Shown here: positions 55,109 through 64,000 of the stretch, one piece after another | Layout: each line of letters begins with the position of its first letter | Position numbering within the stretch: position 1 is the stretch's first letter | Assembly (NCBI GenBank): GCA_013407085.1 | Contig: JACCGJ010000614.1 | Span: forward strand, 1-64,000 | DNA length: 64,000 nt | From: Atriophallophorus winterbourni | Lineage: Eukaryota > Platyhelminthes > Trematoda > Plagiorchiida > Microphallidae | Direction: 5' to 3' | Position numbers and translations under genes: made by a program | The notes under the pieces: model-generated | The model's input: the letters and a program-made list of their open reading frames with translations, nothing else | Database searches by the model: none | Told to the model about the DNA's origin: nothing

Positions 55109-58100
55109 CTAAAAATGAAGAACACACGGGATAATGAGAAGGTGAAATGTATCCGGAGCTAATGCAATGTTGCTTAAACATCGCGCAAGGGGGTATATGG
55201 TATAAAACCACAAGCCTGATCCAGACAAAGTGCCGCACAGTCAGAGACTGCATGTGGGCTAAGATACTGTCAGGTTGCCCAGGCCTAGACAGATATGAGG
55301 GGGGAATAGAAATGGTAGTGAGACTCAAGAGTGTTTCAGCATGCAGCTCACAACCGATGGCCAATCAGTTAGTACAATGTTAGCTGCACAGCACAGAAAT
55401 GCTGCACGATTGCATATCCGTGCTTAACCATGGTGTATTTGTGATTGTGTATTTCGGAACAGCATAATTCTTGCGAATCTTCAGCGCTTGTGATTGTAAT
55501 TGGTTCTGTATGACTGAGGCAACGATCACGCAAAAACAATCAAGAACAGACCAGCATCACGTGTTCACTGCGTGATGTTCACGTAGTGGTTCTCCAATGA
55601 GCACAAACGTGTTTTTTGTATAAACCAAGTAACCACTTTGAATCGAAAGTATGCCGAACAGAATCTGTTTGCACGTAGTTCAATTGCAATCGTATCTACT
55701 TCATTGACCCGATGTTATGACACTGTCTGTTAAGATACCCTTACACAGCTTCATTCCATCATCATCATAGCATTAGATCGGTAATATGTACCGAACGCTT
55801 GGCTTCTTACAACCATGATAAATTAAAACACTTACGCTTGTGGAAGTGTGTATTCTGCATGAAAAGAAATTTGTGTGCATTCGGTTAGAGCAGTTTTTGG
55901 TAACGTTTCACTTCTGACACAGAAGCTACGTCAGACCAAGGGTGATAGTCAGGACAGGGAACATAACTAAGAAGCAGCTAACCCACCACTTCTGTTTTTA
56001 CCCTCCCGTAAAACAACCTATAGTAAACCCAGTGGGTATAACGTGACGTAGGCACTCTACTTGACAACATACAAGGTGAGAGTATACACAGATGTTCAGC
56101 ATTCCTGTGCTGTGTGGCTAACATCGTGCTAAATTGATTGGCCAACGGTAGTGAGCTGCATGCTGAAACACGCTGGAGTCTCACTACCATTTATATTTCC
56201 CCCTCATATCTGTCTAGGCCTGGACAACCTGACAGTATCTTAGCCAACGTGCAGTCTCTGACTCTACGGCACTTTGCTTGAAATGCTGGCAAAGGAGGCG
56301 GAAAATGCAGCAGAAAAGAAAGACCTCAACACCGTCTACAAGATTACCAGAACCTTATCAGGAAAAAAATACCTTACGGCAAAATAATAAAGGACGGTGA
56401 AGGTAACCTTATCAGTCAGGAGTCGGTGCAAAGAAGCACTTCAAAGAACTCCTAAATCGACCAACGCCTACTTCAGTGACTGACATCCCACCTGCAGCAA
56501 ATTCGCTAGACGTAAACACCGACCCCCCGGTCGAAATGAGATCCTTTTTGCCTTAAAACCGCTGAACAATGGCAATGCACCAGGTCCAGATGGGATTCCA
56601 CCAGAAGCTCTGAAGGCTGATTTGGACACCTCGGCTGATATGTTACTTCCTCTGCTGCAGAAAATCTGATCAGAAAGACGGGTCCCAAGTGATTGGAAGA
56701 GAGGTCATTTGGTCAAAGTTCCAAAGAAAGGGGATCTGAGGCTATGCAAAAACTGGCGAAGTATCATGATGCTCTCAGTCCCTAGTAAAGTGCTTACACG
56801 CATCATCCTTCTGCGCTTGCGCGACGCTATCGATATCTGAGATAAGTCGATCGTAAATACGACTGGCGCGAACGAACTGATCATATGGTGCCAAACGTGG
56901 TTCGGTTACATGGGATTTAAATGCAAAAACTGGCAAGCAGTTAGCGATTTGATGATGTGTTGGTCTGTTCGGACAAAGTCAGGAGGATGCGGGTGCGTGA
57001 CTGGCTGAAAGAAGCCGTGCACAACGTAGGCAATAACTAGTCGAACTACTTACCAAAGACGGCCACCATCCGTTTCGTGGGTGTGGTCGAGCCAAAATCC
57101 CGGCAGCCATCGCTGCAGACCACGTAGAGGCATCCGCATTGACAACGGGGGTAACGGATTGGCCACACGACTGATTTGCCGGAAACTGGTAGCCGTAGGC
57201 TGACGAATCGTGCGTGGGAGTTGAACCCGATGGCGACATGAAAGGAGTTTGCAGGTTCGACCCATCGCGTATTGTCGAGGCTGGCATGCCGGGAAACGAA
57301 TGACCGTTGTTAAGCGAAACAAGTCGGAAAATCTGATCGCCATTGAATGCGCCAGCGGTTTTGCAATCACCATTAGGTGTGTCCGTGTGAGGCTTCATAC
57401 AATTGGCTGTAAAAAAAACAATGAATGTACAAGCCTGGAGTCAACTAAAGTGATTCATATCCATAGACTGCAGGTGAGCAGTCATAATGTTATGCTACCA
57501 AAAATAGATTTGTACATTCAAAAGACATGAAAATATCCAAGGGGTTGTGAAAGGTCAAACCACAGGGGGTTCCAGCCTTGCTGTAAGAGTTTCAGTGCTA
57601 TCTTGCCACTTGACAAGGTTTGCTTCGGTTGCAGCTGATTGCGTTCTATAATTTAGTAACAGATGCCCGAGTTATACACGATTACTCTTTATGATGTTTA
57701 CGATTTTTCACCCGACCTCGTGTCAAAAAACGTTTGTACAAATACACAAGCACTAATATGTGCAAATTATTTCACACAAAAACTACCCTCTACATACGGG
57801 TTTTAAAACAGAAACAATTGTTGTAGGCGATTATCTTCGATGGCAGTTACGATGCAATGGTAAAAAAGAAGTCCAATTCAGGCAAAGTGCCGCACAGACA
57901 TAGGCCACAAGTGGGCTGAGATACTGTCAGGTGGCACAAACCTAGACAGATATGAGAATGAAAATAGAAATAGCAGCGAGACTCCAGTGCGGTTTCACGC
58001 GGAGTTCAGTACGGGTGACAAATCAATTTAACAAGGTGTTACCCGGTTCCAAAGGGGGGTGGGGGGTGGCACTGGGGATAAGCTCCCACTGTTTATAAAA

Positions 58101-61100
58101 CGCTACCGTATGGCACGCGTCTCAAATAGCCTCTGACAATCAAGTCCAGCTTCGCTTAGCGGGAACATGGGTGCTAAAGTCGGGTTGCCTGACTTTAGCA
58201 AGCATGATAGCTCTTGTCTTCGGGTTTAACTCATAATGAATGGTCAGCTTGTAAAAGAAAATAATGAGGATGTGGTGTATATTTTTTGCGAATCCAAGCA
58301 AAAAGGAGGTTCAGCATACAATGGATGAACAACTTAGAGAATAAGAAAGCTCCTTCGAGTGTTGCTTCACAAATCGTGAGTATCTACAGTGAAAGCGTCC
58401 GCAAAACCACGACTGAGTCATGTTTAAAGAATGGAACACGGTCGTATTAGCAAATAACAATTTAACAAGAGTGCAATCATGCAAAAATTCTGTGCTGCGA
58501 GGCAGACACCTGTGCTAAATTGATTTGCTACAGATGGTGAGCTGCTTCCGAAACACGCATGCAGACTTACTGCCATTTTTACATTTTAATTCTCATGTTT
58601 GTCTTCAGGGACGTGCAATCGTGCAGCATTTCTGTGCTGTGCGGCTAACACTAATTAATTTCGGGTAGTGAGCTGCATGCTGAAACACGTTGGAGTCTCA
58701 TTACCATTTCTATTTCCTCTCCTATATCTGTCTATGCCTGGGCAACCTGACAGTAGCTTAGCCCACGTGCAGTCTATTACTGCGCGACAGTTTGCCTGTA
58801 TCAGGCATGTGATTTCATACATTACAGGAACTTATAATCTGGAAACCGACGTGAGACAAGCAGACATTTTTAAACGAGATATGTGGTGTGCATGAACAAA
58901 TGAGTTTACAGATCTCGCTCTACAGGCAGTGTCAAGCGCCAGTTTCAATGCTGGAAGAAGCAGACGCTGCAGCCAACCGCTGAACATGTACAAAAACGGT
59001 GCTCGGAGATTGTATACGGTATATCATTATGAAATTGCGTAGAAAGATTGCTTCACTCATAATGGAGAATAAAATCACGTGGCTGACAAAGAGTGACCTG
59101 TGGTCAGTGGAAGGTGTATGGAAGGTTTACCTTGGGTTAAGCTAGTATTGTCCCTATCTGATGAGTTCCAACAGAAGGCAAGAGCAAGTAGGATAAGTGG
59201 CATAAATGCAAAGAAATATGGAATTTTGCTCTTCGAACAATATTAGTGTTGCGTGTGTGTATGCGCTGATCCTGCATTTCACGAAAACAACTTACACTGC
59301 GACGCGCTGACCATCATCCGATCTGACGGGATCGACATGGGATTATACGTGACCGGGAATCCAGTGTTGACTAGGGTGAAAGCACTTTTCACATCGAACT
59401 GATTTTGAGACGTAGAGTCGGCGAGCGGTGGATTGGCCTCACTGCGACTGATCGATTGCGCAGTATTAACTTTCATTTTGTGCACCGTGCGCATGTGGCG
59501 GTTCAAATGGGAGCGCATGACGTATACTTCCGCGCAGACAGAGCAGGTGAACGTGATATCTCGGTTGTGGTGACGGACATGCTCTTGTAGTTTGTCTCTG
59601 TGGAAATAAGTGGGGGTGGTGTGTGTGTGTGATGTTGCAACAAGATGATGGGGTGTAAAGCGTTTATAACGCGAGTGACTGACGCACCGTCATTAGCATT
59701 CAAGTCAAGAATGCTCGATCTTCGAGTAAACGGCCCGACAGTATGAAGCGAAAGAAGTGCACATTTAAAAACACCGTTTGCCTTTTCGGCGAATTGTATT
59801 CACCGGAAGAGACATGTCCAAATTTAATGAGTAGATGATGTTCGTTTATATAATGGTTGCCCCCTATTGGCATGCATTTCTACTAAAGTCATATCCAGCA
59901 GTCTATAAGTATTATGGCGAGAAAAAGCGAAAGTAGAGAAGGTTTGTGTTAATGAATAAAATGATTGATGGAAGAACAAGCAAGCATGAAGACGGATACC
60001 GGTAGATAGTGTGCGAACGAAATAGTATCAGAACGATTGGAAGGCAACCGGTTTTGTATACTCCTCGCTATTGAGGGAACTGCAACTCAAAGAAAAGCTA
60101 CACAGCATCATCACTCGGCTGTCGCCCTCGATAACCGCCTGGACAACCTGACAATATCTTATGCCCAGGTGCAGTCTATTAATGTGTGGCAGTTTGTCTG
60201 GATCAGGCTTGTGATTCGATAAACACATACATGCTTTTGGTCTGATTACATGTGGCAAAATGGAAACCAATGTTAGTGAAAACCACCCAGTCTAACGTTT
60301 ACCCAATTGATCAGGGGGGGGGCGAAAACAAATGTTTAGTGTGCAAACACCAGCAATCAACTTTGATTCATTTTATTATAGCCCGCGTTTGTTGGTACAA
60401 AATACACCTGCGGTACCAGTAACGCTTCGTTGTTCTTTCTGTTGGACAACTTATAAGTGTAATATTTTGATAGCTGCTTTAAATGGGTTCCATGTCTACT
60501 CAGCAAGGAAATCACGTTGTTTGTAGACCACCTTAAAACAGTTGCACGGATGTGCAATCGTACAGTTCTTATGTGCTGTGCGGCTAACATCGTGCTAAAT
60601 TGATTAGCCACCGGTAGTGAGCTGCATGCTGAAACACGCTGGAGTCTCACTACCATCTTTATTCTCAATTTCTCATATCTGTCTAGGTCTGGGCAACCTG
60701 ATAGTAATATCGTCCACGTGCAGTCTCTGACTGTCGGCACTTTGCCTGGATCAGGCTTGTGCTTTCATACATACATACATTGCCTTCATCAGGCTTGTGC
60801 TTTCATGCATACATACATTGCCTGGATCATGCTTGTGCTTTCATACTATACCATGCCTTAAAACAACTTGAATTTCGCTGCAGAGCATCACGTTCATTCG
60901 GGTCAAACATTGCTAAACGCGAAAGTCTGGGCAATCGGACTGTAGTGACTTATTGGTTAACGCTCGGGACACTTAAAAGTGCGATCGTTAGCCAATGAAC
61001 GAAGAGCGCGAAAGCACCAGATCGATGCTGCTAGTCGAGTAGATACCAAACATGGCTGTGAAGATAGTCGGTGATGTTGCGGATTTCGAGAATATGTTTA

Positions 61101-63648
61101 CAACGGGGACAGGATATAGGAATGCATGCACAGGAATGCAGGAAATCAATAATCTGAAATCAATTTGCAGGAAAAATCCATTGTACAATTCCACTTTCAT
61201 GTGTAGTACGCGAAATGAAGGAATTGACCTCTAGTTCATATTTATTGGAATGATTATAATAGTATCGTTTTAGTAGCGGTTAGGCATGCTACGCTGCACG
61301 TGGTAATAAGGTATGGAACTACGAAGGGATGTTTGTGATCTCGAGTTCTGTCGGTTGCAGAGTGAAATCGTTGATGTCGAGATCAAAGGAAAGCGAAACG
61401 CGAGTCTGATGGATTATCACGGTTAATTTTGTGAATATTTCGAAGGAAATGGTATGTTTGAGAGTCCCAGACACGCCAGTATACTTACTTTCTTGCAAAT
61501 CCTTTAGAGCACACATCGCACTTGAACGGTCGTTCCGATGAATGGACGCAGCGTATGTGCCGTTTGAGTTTGTCATCACGCAAGAAAGGTCGACTGCATA
61601 TTGGACAAACGTATTTTGCGGCTGAATGAATCGCTTGGTGACGAGTTAACTGATTGCGCTGTTCAAAATACAGAGGGTGCGCGTCATTAAGCCGGAAACG
61701 TGTAACGGGTTTAAGACAAAACAGCTAGGAAAAAGACGGATTAAATTTCATCTTGGTTTAGTTGGGAATAGTGAATCGATTTTGGTCAAAAAACGGAGTC
61801 ACTCACAAGACGTTTGTGGACGATAAGCCGTTAGGATAATTCTTAGTCGAGCATGGTACTGATGAGGTGTTACTTTGCATAAACATGGATGTGCAATCAA
61901 ACAGTACTTCTGTGCTGTTCGGCTAACACCGTGCTAAATTGATTGGCCACGGGTAGTGAGCTGCACGCTGAAACACGCTGGAGTCTCACTACCATTTGCT
62001 GTTGGTTTTCCTTCCCCATATATGTCTAGGTCTGGGCAACCTGACAGTATCTTAGCCCACGTGCAGTCTCTGACTTTGCGGCACTTTGCCTGGATCAGGC
62101 TTGTGTTTTCATACCATCATACCATACCATATCATTATCATCATGCTGAAACAGGCCTGGGCAACCTGACAGTATATTAGCTTACGAACTGTATATGACT
62201 GTGGGGTAATTTGCCTCGATCAGGCTTGCGCGTTTATACATACATACGGACTTTGCATTATTATATCTAATGCGTGGTAGAATTGCCATGCGGGAGCGAA
62301 ATTACGATGAATACAGCAAATAGGCAGAAAAGCTGTCGGACAGTTGATTCATATTTGAATCTCCGACGTTTAAAACACCACACTTCCGTAGATCTAACCC
62401 CAGCGAAGCTTTTATGATGTGAGTTATCTTCATGTGGTTGTTAATGACTGAGCGCCGGCTCGTAGATGTCAGCCAAGTGGTATTGACCGACTGTTTACTG
62501 CATTTCATTGTGAACGTGGCTGAATAGATAAGCATAGATATTAACCCTTAACTGCCTGAAATATTTTACAAGCGTCGCCTTACTTCCGAAGTTTGTTGAC
62601 AACTGGTGCGCCGCATGGCTCAGCCGTCTCAAACGCGTATCAAACGAGAGCAGAACGTGTGCCGAATCCGATACTCCCGGCATACGGAAGTGATCTGCCT
62701 AATTTATCCTGTCATGAAGCTTTAAATTTTGTATATCGAATTTGACCAATTCGACCGTTAAGGGTTAAGACGATGTGAACGATTAACGCCTTACATACAT
62801 AAGCTGTGAATACAAAATCTATATCGATAGAAGGAAACCAGCAAGATTTGTGCTGGTTTTTATCATTAATCAATAGAAGTTTTATACCGCAAAAATTATT
62901 AAGGTGTTATTATTAAATGCAGTAGCATATTTGACGGAAAATCGAAGTGAAATGCACTTTGACGTAGTATCCGATTTCGAAACGAGGTCAGATAGCAAGT
63001 TAGCGTAGCAATCAAAAACGAAAGCGGAAATTTGATTAACATTGGAGGAGTGAACACGACGTACATAAATTCAAAATTAATTTAGTTAAAAAAATCATAA
63101 AACCAGTAAAGAGAGAACTGGCGTGTAATTACTGAATGAAACAATGAGCCTTTGAACTTTTCCAACTTTTGGATTGCTTTAGCTTCCCTATTGTCACCCC
63201 GCTTTTATCGAAGTAACATCATCTGATTAGGAAAATCTATTTTATCGATATCACATTGTTACGCGTAAATAAATCGTGAACATTACCTCAGAAAAACCTT
63301 TGCCGCATTCTTGACAGACATGTTGCACATTCTCTAGAGATTCTCCGGTACTAATACTTGACATGACACTTTCCCTGTCCTCTTCAATTTTGTAAGCCGC
63401 ATTTGCAGCGCTTTGAGGTACTGAATGGGATTGAGCAATATCGGGGCTATGTGTTGAAGACGAAATGTTGGAATGAGGCGCTAAAGATGCTGGTGCCGAG
63501 CAGCAGGCAATTGATTGTGAGCTGCTCAAAGAAGCAGACGAAAATTGTCCGAAATTGGGTGAAAATGATGAGCCAGTACGATCAGTAAAAGAACATACAA
63601 GTTCAGGTTGTCGGTGATGCGCAAACGCTGCGTCAAACATCACTATAT
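54884..63648 (-). CDS. C2H2 zinc-finger protein with four fingers (gene model)
   Basis: Five minus-strand exons: 63,648-63,287, 61,658-61,489, 59,597-59,296, 57,406-57,054 and 55,108-54,884 (stop TAG). All introns are GT-AG and phases agree. From ATG 63,640 the model gives 1404 bases, 467 residues plus stop. Residues 1-108 are Ser-rich. Fingers are C109-H129, C136-H157, C165-H185 and C193-H214. The first and third are split by introns and become exact C2H2 motifs only after splicing, which confirms the joins. Finger 2-3 linker HSSERPFKC resembles the TGEKPY linker. The C-terminal half (about 215-467) is rich in Ser, Pro, Asn, Gln and Ala. It is probably a nuclear DNA-binding transcription regulator; target unknown. 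ATG 63,640 may be the start, but an acceptor lies just upstream (CTTTTTACAG), so earlier exons may add residues. I cannot name the ortholog. Confidence 0.9.
55192..55421 (-). repeat. SINE-like repeat in intron 4, full length
   Basis: Reads, on the minus strand, from CGGATATGCAATCGTGCAGC through CTGTCTAGGCCTGGGCAACC to GGATCAGGCTTGTGGTTTTATACC. The GGTTGTGAG and CTCACTACC arms differ by one base. Confidence 0.85.
55430..56090. other. Intron 4, no feature recognised
   Basis: Noncoding DNA with no family resemblance, apart from a small inverted segment CACGTGTTCACTGCGTGATG near 55,560. Confidence 0.4.
56091..56280 (+). repeat. SINE-like repeat, 3'-truncated
   Basis: Has the family 5' half (GGCTAACATCGTGCTAAATTG, GGTAGTGAG...CTCACTACC) and the CTGTCTAGGCCTGGACAACC block, but breaks off at CACTTTGCTTG, exactly where the RTE fragment starts. 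Confidence 0.8.
56281..56850 (+). mobile_element. RTE-like LINE reverse transcriptase fragment
   Basis: Plus-strand frames with shifts encode [40 protein letters not shown] and [17 protein letters not shown], then [20 protein letters not shown]. These are the linker and first RT blocks of RTE-type LINEs. Both ends are missing. It lies in intron 4 of the zinc-finger gene. Confidence 0.8.
57054..57406 (-). CDS. Zinc-finger gene, fourth exon seen
   Basis: 353 bp, acceptor GTTTTTTTTACAG, donor GTAAGT. Completes a Ser codon begun in the previous exon and ends in phase 0. Encodes [19 protein letters not shown]...GWWPSL, low-complexity and rich in Ser, Pro and Asn. The overlapping frame at 57,050-57,373 is a shadow. 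Confidence 0.85.
57407..57870. other. Intron 3, no feature recognised
   Basis: AT-rich noncoding sequence; no repeat family was recognised up to the SINE-like copy. Confidence 0.4.
57871..58040 (-). repeat. SINE-like repeat, diverged
   Basis: The family 3' half and middle on the minus strand (CTGTCTAGGTTTGTGCCACC, GGAGTCTCGCTGCTATTTC). The 5' part is replaced by a G-rich tract at 58,051-58,068. Confidence 0.7.
58471..58828 (+). repeat. Two SINE-like copies in tandem
   Basis: A 5' half (58,471-58,608, from GTGCAATCATGCAAAAATTC to CTCATGTTTGTCT) is followed at 58,611 by a nearly full copy (GACGTGCAATCGTGCAGCAT ... GTGATTTCATACATTAC). The second copy lacks about ten bases after GGCTAACA. Confidence 0.75.
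58829..59295. other. Intron 3, no feature recognised
   Basis: No coding or repeat signal recognised. Confidence 0.4.
59296..59597 (-). CDS. Zinc-finger gene, third exon seen
   Basis: 302 bp, acceptor TTATTTCCACAG, donor GTAAGT. Encodes the second half of finger 3 ([10 protein letters not shown]), finger 4 (C-SVC-...[11 protein letters not shown]) and a linker ending VSASQ. Starts at the last base of a Lys codon and ends with one base of the next codon. Confidence 0.9.
59598..60135. other. Intron 2, no feature recognised
   Basis: Contains a short (GT)n run at 59,618-59,629. No other recognisable signal. Confidence 0.4.
60136..60230 (+). repeat. SINE-like repeat, 3' half
   Basis: GCCTGGACAACCTGACAATA ... 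TGTCTGGATCAGGCTTGTG. No 5' half is visible. Confidence 0.7.
60547..60857 (+). repeat. SINE-like repeat with triplicated 3' tail
   Basis: Full-length copy (CGGATGTGCAATCGTACAG ... CTGGATCAGGCTTGTGCTTT). Its last about 37 bases, GCCTGGATCAGGCTTGTGC plus TTTCATACATACATACATT, then recur twice more with small changes to 60,857. Confidence 0.85.
60858..61488. other. Intron 2, no feature recognised
   Basis: No convincing feature; open frames here are short and unsupported. Confidence 0.4.
61489..61658 (-). CDS. Zinc-finger gene, second exon seen
   Basis: 170 bp, acceptor CTCTGTATTTTGAACAG, donor GTAAGT. Supplies the second half of finger 1 ([11 protein letters not shown]), all of finger 2 (CPIC...LKRHIRCVH) and the first half of finger 3 ([10 protein letters not shown]). 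Confidence 0.92.
61885..62135 (+). repeat. SINE-like repeat, full length
   Basis: ATGGATGTGCAATCAAACAG ... CTGGATCAGGCTTGTGTTTT, with tail CATACCATCATACCATACC. The stem GGTAGTGAG/CTCACTACC is intact. Confidence 0.85.
62152..62247 (+). repeat. SINE-like repeat, 3' half
   Basis: AGGCCTGGGCAACCTGACAG ... CCTCGATCAGGCTTGCG, with tail ATACATACATAC. It immediately follows the previous copy. Confidence 0.75.
62541..62768. mobile_element. piggyBac-like MITE
   Basis: A 220-bp segment (62,545-62,764) flanked on both sides by TTAA, with terminal inverted repeats CCCTTAAC...GTTAAGGG. TTAA target duplication and CCC/GGG termini are hallmarks of the piggyBac superfamily. There is no coding capacity. It lies in intron 1 of the zinc-finger gene. 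Confidence 0.7.
62769..63286. other. Intron 1, no feature recognised
   Basis: AT-rich noncoding DNA between the MITE and the donor of the first exon seen. Confidence 0.5.
63287..63648 (-). CDS. Zinc-finger gene, first exon seen
   Basis: 362 bp, acceptor CGCTTTTTACAG, donor GTAATG. Encodes a Ser/Ala-rich segment with an acidic patch ([20 protein letters not shown]) and the first half of finger 1 ([10 protein letters not shown]). The first in-frame ATG is at 63,640. Confidence 0.88.
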
Positions 63649-63650
63649 CT

Positions 63651-64000
63651 GTAAAAAGCGATTAGAGTAACCAGTTAAAACAAAGTGTCTGTCAGCAGCA
63701 GTCAAAATAAGTAATATTATATTGGGATAAAAAGCGATTAAGGATATCCCTGATTTCAAAATCATCAAAGAGCACGATGCTATTGATACTGGAGAACAAG
63801 GCAAAGTAATCTGAGCAGTTGTATACAATTCGGAGAGGAATATTGTGTCGTTAAAATAATTCAAGTATAAAGTAGAATGATTAATCTACTGGACGAGAAA
63901 TGTCGGCATCTTTGGTATAAACGAACGACTATACGTGAAACGTACACCATAGAAGAGCCAGAAATGAGATCAGCAGACTGCTATGCAGTGTACAAATGAA
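63651..64000. other. Upstream of the zinc-finger exon, no feature recognised
   Basis: Probably an intron or promoter-proximal DNA of the zinc-finger gene. The frame at 63,643-63,864 has no support. Confidence 0.4.

Noticed and set aside
57050..57373. 107-codon frame overlapping the zinc-finger exon
   Set aside because: Another frame of the same strand; the spliced phase selects the other reading.
60312..60324. Run of about ten G, possible G-quadruplex
   Set aside because: A single run without further G tracts nearby cannot form an intramolecular quadruplex; it may be a sequencing artefact.
48999..62247. CRISPR-like array from the many similar repeats
   Set aside because: Copies lie on both strands at irregular distances, are about 230 bases long and differ in length; they are dispersed transposable elements.
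62836..62862. GC stem followed by T-run (AACCAGCA...TGCTGGTTTTT), like a bacterial terminator
   Set aside because: The genome is clearly eukaryotic and the site lies in an intron; a chance hairpin is likelier.

Overview
The window is AT-rich animal nuclear DNA, most likely from a digenean fluke (Platyhelminthes, Trematoda). Genes have short exons with GT-AG introns. More than half of the recognisable sequence is transposable elements. The best-preserved element is a Ty3/gypsy retrotransposon whose Gag carries a Cys-His-Cys-Cys motif, as in the CsRn1 group first described from the liver fluke Clonorchis sinensis. No bacterial operon, CRISPR array, rRNA or tRNA gene was seen. The species call is an inference.

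Layout: (1) 1-6.6 kb: an almost pristine CsRn1-type element (902-5780; one 1305-residue Gag-Pol frame, 398-bp LTRs) sits inside a degenerate pogo/Tigger-like DNA transposon (834-6607). (2) 6.6-10.2 kb: mostly unassigned sequence with one good internal host exon (9087-9317). (3) 10.2-14.7 kb: a decayed CR1-like LINE on the minus strand. (4) 12,796-34,627 and 35,628-47,087 are two versions of one locus on either side of a 1000-N gap. The duplication begins and ends exactly at the gap edges, so it is probably one heterozygous locus assembled twice. Version 1 carries three insertions that version 2 lacks: a defective CsRn1-like element (15,664-20,229), a pair of LINE 3' ends (about 21,081-22,900) and a different gypsy element (27,919-31,865) with an apparent self-priming site.

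(5) The duplicated locus carries exons of a roadblock-type dynein light chain gene. Exons 2 and 3 occur in both versions and exon 4 (49,697-49,743) only beyond version 2. With a candidate ATG-only first exon, the coding exons add up to exactly 97 codons plus stop. (6) 47-54 kb: RTE and CR1 LINE pieces, gypsy remnants and copies of a SINE-like family. (7) 54,884-63,648: a minus-strand gene for a four-finger C2H2 zinc-finger protein. Five exons join in frame to 467 codons plus stop from the first ATG seen. Its introns hold SINE copies, an RTE fragment and a piggyBac-like MITE.

The host genes have no evident functional link to each other. The window is mainly a record of nested and polymorphic transposition around two ordinary genes, plus an assembly duplication.
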